DNA of 11,486 nt from an uncultured Verrucomicrobia subdivision 3 bacterium (GTDB taxonomy: Bacteria > Verrucomicrobiota > Verrucomicrobiia > Limisphaerales > UBA11358), in assembly GCA_903861445.1 (NCBI GenBank), contig CAIOUK010000043.1:1-11486 (forward strand). Reading direction: 5' to 3'. This document shows, piece by piece, positions 6,812 to 11,486 of this stretch. Each line of letters starts with the position of its first letter. The first letter of the stretch is position 1. The notes under the pieces were generated by a model that was given only the letters and a program-made list of their open reading frames with translations, made no database searches and was not told the origin of the DNA. A program made the translations under genes and the position numbers.

Positions 6812-8295
6812 AGGTGAAACCAATTGTATTCGCTGGAAAAAATCTTCCAATCCAGCGCTGTTTCGGCCACCAGCATGGCGATTAACAGCAGCGCGAGCAC
6901 GGAAAATTTAATCGCGTTGCGACATTTGCCCAAGGCGCGATCCAAACCGAAGGTGAACAGCAGCAGAAACGGAATCAGCGCACCGAGCAGCAATCGACCG
7001 GAGGTGAAATACGGATGCGCGCGTGACGGATAAAAGCAGTCCTGAAAATCGTAGCTGATGGATAGAAAACCCAGAAACCCGACCGCCGCCGCGAAGCTGG
7101 CCAAGCTAAACCAGAGCGCCGTTCGTTGGGCGGCAGTTGTGGTTTGCGGTCGTCGCCAAAGCGGCCACAGCGCAAAGCCCATGAAAATTAATGAAGTCAC
7201 GGCGTAAATGACATTCGCCGCCGGCCAGCCCAGCGGTTGGCGATGCCACAAAGATTCCCCCTGCCAGAAAGTCGCCAGCAATCCGGAAATAAATGTCCAC
7301 GCGCCCGTCAGCGTAAAAATGGGATGATGCCACCAGACAGCAAACGGCTGGTGCGTCCAGCCGAGAAACTGGATCTTTGCTGCGGTTCCGGTGAAATCGC
7401 CGAAATTGATTTTGCACCACGCCAGCCACGCGGCCACCGGCAAACCAGCGCAGGCGGCCAGCGTGGTTAACACTGGAATGCTGGAACGGATTTTGCCGGT
7501 CCGAAATATTTCAACAAACTTGAACACGATGAATATCGTCGCCGCCGCCAGCAACGGGAGATTGCTGATTTTGGTCAAAAAAGTTGCCGCCAGCGCCAAT
7601 CCGGTGGCCGCCGCAAGGCGCGGGTTGGGTGTTTCGGCAAATTTCAGCAGGAGCAGAAATGCTGCGCCAAACGTGAGCGGTGAGAGGATGTCGTTATTGA
7701 CCGAGTAAAACGCCGTCTGCGGCAGGAACGCAATGAAGGCCGGCACTGCCAGTCGCAAAAATAAATTTTCCGGAAAAACTTTCCGCGCCGTGTGCCACGC
7801 GAGCCAGGCGAGGGCGCCGACGAGCGGCACGTTCAGAAAGCGCAGCCAGTAAAGCAACTGTCCACCGTCCAGCCAGTTCGTTTTTCCAAGCCGCCACCAC
7901 GCGCCCGCAATACTGTAATAGAGTGGCGGCTGCGCGGATTCATGGTTTTGAAACGTGGTGCGGTAGAAGTTTTGTTTGGTGGCCAGAGTTTCGCGGACGG
8001 CGGCGATAGGCTGCTTCCACGCGGGCGGCGGAACGGTGGCGTTGGTCTGCAGAAATTCCGGCGACGCATAAACGACCAAGAACGGCGCGGCTTCCGCGTC
8101 TGCTGCCGCGGGCGTGCGCGGAATTTTTCCCTGCGCATATTTCACCGCGAGGTCAACGTGCATTTGCTCGTCCACGACGTTGAAGAACGGAAACGCGGCG
8201 GAAAAAACAAAAACGTGAACAGCCGCGAGCAGGCACAAGAGCAAAATAATTTTGCGTTCGGCGGCGGTGGCGGGATGGTTGGCGGAGTTGTCCAC
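6808..8295 (-). CDS. DUF2142/GT-C-like polytopic membrane protein, copy A
   Basis: 495-residue inner-membrane protein with the same architecture as its downstream neighbour: first helix about 16-38, acidic loop 'VVDEQMHVD' (41-48), 'QPPLYYSI' (122-129), 'LLYWLRFLN' (147-155), 'PQTAFYSVNNDILSPL' in a later loop, and about ten more hydrophobic stretches. The loop acidic residues and QPPLYY are conserved in both copies, so both are probably active. The first loop differs most: copy B carries extra residues around 'SPTNFPGGKI', perhaps altering the acceptor. The start is a GTG at 8293-8295, the only early start in frame, since the next Met lies far inside the protein. It begins 33 bp after the MEKHLA stop and overlaps the next frame by 4 bp, so the three genes read as one operon. 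Likely a glycosyltransferase or membrane sugar-transfer protein; the exact reaction is unknown. Confidence 0.8.
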   Translation of the reverse strand: MDNSANHPATAAERKIILLLCLLAAVHVFVFSAAFPFFNVVDEQMHVDLAVKYAQGKIPRTPAAADAEAAPFLVVYASPEFLQTNATVPPPAWKQPIAAVRETLATKQNFYRTTFQNHESAQPPLYYSIAGAWWRLGKTNWLDGGQLLYWLRFLNVPLVGALAWLAWHTARKVFPENLFLRLAVPAFIAFLPQTAFYSVNNDILSPLTFGAAFLLLLKFAETPNPRLAAATGLALAATFLTKISNLPLLAAATIFIVFKFVEIFRTGKIRSSIPVLTTLAACAGLPVAAWLAWCKINFGDFTGTAAKIQFLGWTHQPFAVWWHHPIFTLTGAWTFISGLLATFWQGESLWHRQPLGWPAANVIYAVTSLIFMGFALWPLWRRPQTTTAAQRTALWFSLASFAAAVGFLGFLSISYDFQDCFYPSRAHPYFTSGRLLLGALIPFLLLFTFGLDRALGKCRNAIKFSVLALLLIAMLVAETALDWKIFSSEYNWFHL

Positions 8296-8328
8296 TGGTG
8301 GGCAAGGTTAATTCTTCCGGCGCACAGC

Positions 8329-8793
8329 TCAAAGAAATTCCCAACGCGAAAACATCGCGGCCTGTCCGGCATAAACGCCCTGGGCATCGAGGAGATTCCA
8401 CACCGTCGCCTGCGCGATGCGGAAACGGCGGCCGGTTTTGGAGATGCGGATGCCGGAATAGTTGTCAATGAATCCGTGGGCGGTGACTTCGGCCAGCAAC
8501 CGGGCGCGCTCTTCGCGATTCGGCACCTCGGCAGTGAGGCGCGACGGCGTGCGGGTAAGTTCCTCCCACGACACTTCCCACAGCGCGAGGGCGGCGGCAT
8601 TGCCGTAATTCAGAACCGGATCCGCCTCTGTCCCGTGGGCGACGAGGACGAACGGCGCGTGGAAAATATTTTTGGCCAGTCCCGCCGGATTAAAAAGTCC
8701 GGGCAACAGATCGCGCCCTGTCCATTTGTAATAGCTGCGGGCGATGATTTGAGTCCGGGCGATGACGGCGTCGCTCTGCCAGATTTCGCTCAT
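8329..8793 (-). CDS. MEKHLA-domain protein (PAS-like)
   Basis: 154-residue soluble protein consisting almost entirely of a MEKHLA domain, a PAS-related fold found alone in some bacteria and at the C-terminus of plant HD-ZIP III regulators. Diagnostic stretches: 'FVLVAHGTEADPVLNYGN' (48-65), 'SWEELTRTPSRLTAE' (75-89), 'PNREERARLL' (91-100), 'HGFIDNYSGIRISKTGRRF' (106-124) and 'ATVWNLLD...GQAAMFSRW' (129-151). The length fits the stand-alone bacterial form. The frame stays open 94 codons further upstream, but that part overlaps the divergent DUF4337 gene and looks non-coding, so the ATG at 8791-8793 is chosen; no clear ribosome site is visible. It is first in a compact unit with two membrane proteins. 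Bacterial function is not established; ligand sensing is a guess from the fold. Confidence 0.88.
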   Translation of the reverse strand: MSEIWQSDAVIARTQIIARSYYKWTGRDLLPGLFNPAGLAKNIFHAPFVLVAHGTEADPVLNYGNAAALALWEVSWEELTRTPSRLTAEVPNREERARLLAEVTAHGFIDNYSGIRISKTGRRFRIAQATVWNLLDAQGVYAGQAAMFSRWEFL

Positions 8794-8890
8794 GCCCTGA
8801 TGGTGAATTTTCCGGCGGCGGACGGCAATGATTTTGCGGGCTGGCGGAAGAATTTCCACTGGTGTAGAGTGCGCGAAACTAAAAACATTT

Positions 8891-9772
8891 ATGGCTGGAA
8901 AAATTGAAATTCCCGATGAACTCAAAAAAGATTTGCCGCCGTCCAAATGGGGCAAGATTCTCGGCGCGACGCCCATCGTGATGACCGTTATCGCCACGAT
9001 GCTCGCGGGTCTCGCGTCCAGTGAGATGACCAAGGCGCAATACGATCGTTCCGCCGCCGCGCAGCTCCAGTCCAAGGCTGGCGACCAATGGAGTTTTTAT
9101 CAGGCGAAAAAGAACCGCAGCTTCGAGGCGCACAATTCTCTGGATCTGCTGCTGGCCACGAGCGAGGTGAATCCGCTTACCGCCCTGCCCGGCGCGGACG
9201 CGGCGACGGTGGATGCGTTGGTGAAAAATAAAATTCCCACCGCGAAGCCCGCCGCTTTGGATGACAACATCACAGGTGCGATGGCCGCTGTGGAAAGTTC
9301 CAAGCCAGAAACCGAGGTCGCCGCTTTGCTGGCAAAAATCAAAGATAAAAATTTGGACGAAGCTCTCGTGTCCGCCAAGGACGCGGCGGCCGCCTTCGAC
9401 AAAGCCGCCAAGCCCATCACCAAGGTCGTGGACAAGCTGGATGAAACCCTGCTGTCCGGCGACAAAAATCTGTTCCGCAGTTTTTCGGCGGCGCGGCTAC
9501 GCTACACGTCGGCGCGCTATGACACCGAGGCGAAATTGAACGCGACCATCGGCGGTATTTTGGAATTGCAGGTGCGCAAGGGCAACATCTCTGCCGAGCA
9601 TCACCACAAGCGCAGTGGGAAGTTTTTCTTCGGGATGCTGGCGGCACAGATGGCGGTAATCATCTCAACGTTCTCGATCGCGGCGCGGCAGAAAAGTCTG
9701 CTGTGGTCGCTGGCGGCAGCAGCCGGCATGGCGGCGGTGTCCTTCTCGGTCTACGTCTATCTGTGCGTTTGA
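8891..9772 (+). CDS. DUF4337-family membrane protein
   Basis: 293-residue protein with an N-terminal helix (about 22-44), a long polar middle, and two C-terminal helices (about 245-265 and 270-291). 'SKAGDQWSFYQAKKNRSFE' just after the first helix is the recognisable DUF4337 block (usually A-x-x-QW-x-x-YQAK-x-x-R), and a 'HHKRSGKFFFGMLAAQMAVI' segment precedes the last helices as in that family. The middle (about 95-215) is rich in Ala, Lys and Asp, likely helical or coiled coil, and makes this protein longer than the roughly 180-200 residues I associate with the family. The ATG at 8891 is chosen over an upstream start at 8828 because the family-like sequence begins there; no Shine-Dalgarno is visible. 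It is divergent from the MEKHLA gene with 97 bp between starts. Function unknown. Confidence 0.75.
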   Translation: MAGKIEIPDELKKDLPPSKWGKILGATPIVMTVIATMLAGLASSEMTKAQYDRSAAAQLQSKAGDQWSFYQAKKNRSFEAHNSLDLLLATSEVNPLTALPGADAATVDALVKNKIPTAKPAALDDNITGAMAAVESSKPETEVAALLAKIKDKNLDEALVSAKDAAAAFDKAAKPITKVVDKLDETLLSGDKNLFRSFSAARLRYTSARYDTEAKLNATIGGILELQVRKGNISAEHHHKRSGKFFFGMLAAQMAVIISTFSIAARQKSLLWSLAAAAGMAAVSFSVYVYLCV

Positions 9773-9810
9773 AGGTGAGCAGCGGGAGACAAATTTGAAA
9801 CCAAACCACA

Positions 9811-10149
9811 TCATCGATGTGTCTCTAACTCCGTTTGCTTCTGCTTAAGAAACTCCAGTGCCTGCTGTTTGCTAACACCACCAAAATCCAAATTGTGAAT
9901 GTGGCTGTCACCAAATTTGTCAACCACTGACACAAATATCTTCCCGCTTCGCTCCTCGAAAGAAATGTGCATCGAATTGGTCGGAGACATCTGGCGCACT
10001 TGCTGAAGATTTAATAGAAAAGCTGACGTCTGCTCCCGGCATCCGGTCATACCCAGACAAAGCACTGAACAAACAGCAAAATGTTTCAAGAAAATTTGGG
10101 TTATGAAGTTTATGAAGTGTGACCTGATGCCAACAGGGGATGCTTTCAT
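9811..10149 (-). CDS. Small putative lipoprotein, AT-rich, family not recognised
   Basis: 112 residues from the ATG at 10147-10149. The hydrophobic stretch 'FAVCSVLCLGMTGC' ends in a plausible lipobox (M-T-G-C), so the product may be exported and lipid-anchored. A TTG at 10087-10089 would give a 92-residue product starting 'MKHFAVCSVLCLGMTGC', a more classical signal peptide, and may be the true start. The mature part has beta-like 'GKIFVSVVDKFGDSHIHNLDF' in two segments and a final helix 'SKQQALEFLKQKQTELE'. GC is about 45% over 9841-10140 (134 of 300 counted), well below its neighbours, suggesting transfer or relaxed codon use. It is convergent with the DUF4337 gene, 38 bp apart. I cannot assign a function, and it may be lineage-specific. 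Confidence 0.55.
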   Translation of the reverse strand: MKASPVGIRSHFINFITQIFLKHFAVCSVLCLGMTGCREQTSAFLLNLQQVRQMSPTNSMHISFEERSGKIFVSVVDKFGDSHIHNLDFGGVSKQQALEFLKQKQTELETHR

Positions 10150-10160
10150 AAGTCCAAGCC

Positions 10161-10173
10161 TGCGCCGGGCGCA
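10161..10173. repeat. Short palindrome TGCGCC-G-GGCGCA
   Basis: 13-bp near-perfect palindrome followed by AAAAA, lying between the small lipoprotein gene and the DAHP synthase promoter. A 1-nt loop is too tight for a normal terminator, so an operator is possible but unproven. The remaining intergenic sequence up to 10286 is AT-rich with no gene I can support. Confidence 0.35.
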
Positions 10174-10286
10174 AAAAGTTATCAAGCCGGTAATTTTCAA
10201 GATGAGAAAAGGTGGGTTTAGTTGCACTGTAGTCACTATGATTATTAAAACACCGCCGACATTAGACTTTTGCCCGCAACGCCGTC

Positions 10287-10302
10287 TGATATAATTTTTC
10301 CC
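10287..10302 (+). promoter_or_regulatory. Extended -10 promoter immediately before the DAHP synthase start
   Basis: TGATATAAT at 10287-10295 matches the extended -10 consensus TGnTATAAT perfectly. Only 7 nt separate its last base from the ATG at 10303, so transcription would begin at or next to the A of the start codon and give a leaderless or near-leaderless mRNA. No good -35 lies at 17 bp; TAGACT at 10263-10268 is 21 bp away. An extended -10 can work without a -35. Confidence 0.5.
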
Positions 10303-11349
10303 ATGTATCGCACGCAGGATTTGCATGTAAAAGAGATTGTGCCGCTGCTCTCGCCGCGCGCCATGAAGGCTTTGTCACCCACGCCGGTAGCGGTGAATGA
10401 CTTCGTGGCGCAGGCGCGCGAGCGCGTGATCCGCATCTTGAACCAACAAGATCCGCGCCTGCTCGTGGTCATCGGACCGTGCTCCATTCACGACGAAAAA
10501 AGCGCGCTGGAATACGCGACGCGCTTGAGCAAGCTGCAAAAGGAATTTGCCGACCAGATGGAAATCGTGATGCGCGTCTATTTTGAGAAGCCGCGCACGA
10601 CCATCGGCTGGAAAGGCCTTGTTAACGATCCGCATCTCGACGGTTCGCAGGACATCGAAACGGGATTAAAAATCGCGCGCAAGTTGCTGTTGCAGATCAA
10701 TTCGCTCGGCCTGCCGGCGGCGACGGAATTTCTCGACCCCATCGTGCCGCAATACATCGCCGACCTCATCACCTGGGCGGCGATTGGCGCGCGGACGACG
10801 GAATCGCAAACGCATCGCGAAATGGCCAGCGGCCTCTCCATGCCGGTGGGACTCAAAAACGCGACGGACGGCAGTTTGCAGGTGGCGATTGATGCGATGG
10901 GCGCGACGCGGCACGCGCACAGTTTTCTGGGCTTGAACGAGGAAGGCGTGACGAGCATCGTCCGCACGAGCGGCAATCCGCACGCGCACGTCGTGCTGCG
11001 CGGCGGCCGCGCGATGACGAATTACGACGCGGCGAGCATCGCGGCGGCGGAGGTGAAATTGGCGGCGGAAAAATTGCCACCGGTGTTGATGGTGGATTGC
11101 AGCCACGCGAATTCGGAAAAGAAATTCGCCAAACAGGAAGACGTCTGGCGCAGTGTGATCGCACAACGCGCGGGCGGCACGAAATCGCTGATCGGCCTGA
11201 TGGTGGAAAGCCATCTCAACGAAGGCAACCAGCCGATTCCGAAAAATATCGCCGAGCTGCGCTACGGCGTGAGCGTCACGGATTCGTGCATCGGCTGGGA
11301 GACGACGGAGCGGATGCTGCGCTGGGGCTACGAGACGTTGAAAAAGTAA
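10303..11349 (+). CDS. aroF: 3-deoxy-7-phosphoheptulonate synthase (DAHP synthase), class I
   Basis: 348-residue cytoplasmic enzyme that condenses phosphoenolpyruvate and erythrose 4-phosphate, the first step of the shikimate pathway to aromatic amino acids. The length matches the E. coli AroG/F/H type (about 350). Motifs: 'VVIGPCSIHD' with Cys60 (metal ligand, AroG Cys61 equivalent), 'MRVYFEKPRTTIGWKG' (about 94-109), 'AIGARTTESQTHREMASGLS' (about 165-184), 'GLKNATDG', 'HVVLRGG' (about 229-235), 'MVDCSHANSEKK' with the ligand His, 'GLMVESHLNEGNQ' with the ligand Glu, and 'YGVSVTDSCIGWE' with the ligand Asp. The frame extends to a TTG at 10270, but the ATG at 10303 gives the usual N-terminus and follows a strong -10 element. 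The paralogue type (Phe-, Tyr- or Trp-sensitive) cannot be told, so the symbol is generic. A strong terminator follows. Confidence 0.93.
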   Translation: MYRTQDLHVKEIVPLLSPRAMKALSPTPVAVNDFVAQARERVIRILNQQDPRLLVVIGPCSIHDEKSALEYATRLSKLQKEFADQMEIVMRVYFEKPRTTIGWKGLVNDPHLDGSQDIETGLKIARKLLLQINSLGLPAATEFLDPIVPQYIADLITWAAIGARTTESQTHREMASGLSMPVGLKNATDGSLQVAIDAMGATRHAHSFLGLNEEGVTSIVRTSGNPHAHVVLRGGRAMTNYDAASIAAAEVKLAAEKLPPVLMVDCSHANSEKKFAKQEDVWRSVIAQRAGGTKSLIGLMVESHLNEGNQPIPKNIAELRYGVSVTDSCIGWETTERMLRWGYETLKK

Positions 11350-11401
11350 TTTCTGCGAATACCAACTCCTCGGTGGATGCCGAGCTCGGTTCAGACAAAA
11401 C

Positions 11402-11435
11402 AAAAACCCCCGCAGAAAATCCTGCGGGGGTTTTG
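11402..11435. terminator. Strong intrinsic terminator, probably bidirectional
   Basis: A 9-bp perfect stem CCCCCGCAG (11407-11415) / CTGCGGGGG (11422-11430) with the 6-nt loop AAAATC, flanked by AAAA and TTTT that extend the pairing. The T-run follows the stem on the plus strand, and the A-run on the left gives a T-run on the minus strand. It therefore suits both the DAHP synthase gene and the convergent ferredoxin-like gene, whose stop is 13 bp away. Confidence 0.92.
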
Positions 11436-11447
11436 TTTGGAAAAGAT

Positions 11448-11486
11448 TTAGCCGTTGTCGCCGATGGCTTCCACGGGGCAGCCTTC
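11448..11486 (-). CDS. C-terminal end of a 4Fe-4S ferredoxin-like protein (partial)
   Basis: The last twelve codons plus TAA, cut by the window edge. They read EGCPVEAIGDNG. C-P-V-x-A-I is the typical closing motif of a bacterial 4Fe-4S cluster (the fourth Cys followed by Pro), and a stop a few residues later is usual for small ferredoxins. The gene runs leftward toward the terminator at 11402-11435. Whether it is a small ferredoxin or a larger iron-sulfur protein cannot be decided from twelve residues. Confidence 0.6.
   Translation of the reverse strand, partial: EGCPVEAIGDNG

Noticed and set aside
7792..8907. 371-codon open frame on the plus strand opposite copy A and the MEKHLA gene
   Set aside because: Spans two well-supported genes and their junction, and gives a low-complexity Arg/Gly-rich translation. 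A codon-bias shadow.
8794..9075. Upstream extension of the MEKHLA gene to a start near 9075
   Set aside because: Would overlap most of the 5' end of the DUF4337 gene, and the extension has no MEKHLA-family character.
10270..10302. TTG start for the DAHP synthase at 10270
   Set aside because: The extra 11 residues would lie upstream of and across the strong -10 element, and the ATG at 10303 matches the family N-terminus.
1..11486. A novel multi-gene defence, mobile or biosynthetic system
   Set aside because: No nuclease, toxin, transposase, reverse transcriptase, phage or assembly-line gene is visible. The gene set is housekeeping plus envelope functions, with isolated anomalies only.

Overview
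This is an ordinary-looking bacterial chromosome segment with about ten genes. GC is in the mid-50s percent by eye, with two patches near 45%. Nothing marks the phylum unambiguously. The combination of a class I DAHP synthase, a MEKHLA protein, a DUF4337 protein, weak or absent Shine-Dalgarno sequences and CTTGAAA-type intergenic heptad repeats fits the PVC group best, probably a Verrucomicrobiota (Pedosphaera/Limisphaera-like) genome. That placement is inference from style, not from a marker gene.

Layout. 1-1053 (+): C-terminal part of a Wzx/MATE-like polysaccharide flippase. Its stop codon overlaps that of a convergent family-2 glycosyltransferase (about 1871 to 1050, -). 1872-2115: a repeat-rich divergent intergenic region with two inverted arrays of a 7-bp repeat around a 22-bp-armed hairpin. 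2116-3225 (+): dprA. 5073-3250 (-): lysS, encoding a class II lysyl-tRNA synthetase carrying an in-frame 113-codon insert. 5074-5281: intergenic region with a long hairpin. 8793-5282 (-): a compact three-gene unit, a MEKHLA-domain protein followed by two tandem paralogous DUF2142/GT-C-like membrane proteins whose reading frames overlap by 4 bp. 8891-9772 (+): a DUF4337 membrane protein. 10149-9811 (-): an AT-rich small putative lipoprotein. 10303-11349 (+): DAHP synthase, preceded by an extended -10 promoter so close that the mRNA may be leaderless, and followed by a strong terminator. 11486-11448 (-): the last twelve codons of a ferredoxin-like 4Fe-4S protein.

How the genes relate. The flippase, the GT2 enzyme and the two GT-C-like proteins suggest a cell-envelope or polyprenyl-linked sugar theme, but they are not one operon. 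dprA, lysS and the DAHP synthase are housekeeping genes. I see no defence system, CRISPR array, transposase, prophage or biosynthetic cluster.

The strongest anomaly is the lysS insert at 3811-4149. It is exactly 339 bp, bounded by a 6-bp direct repeat, about 45% GC, and uses AGA/AGG arginine codons that the sampled flanking lysS codons do not. Removing it in silico restores a normal-length LysRS. The second is the composite repeat between the GT2 gene and dprA.
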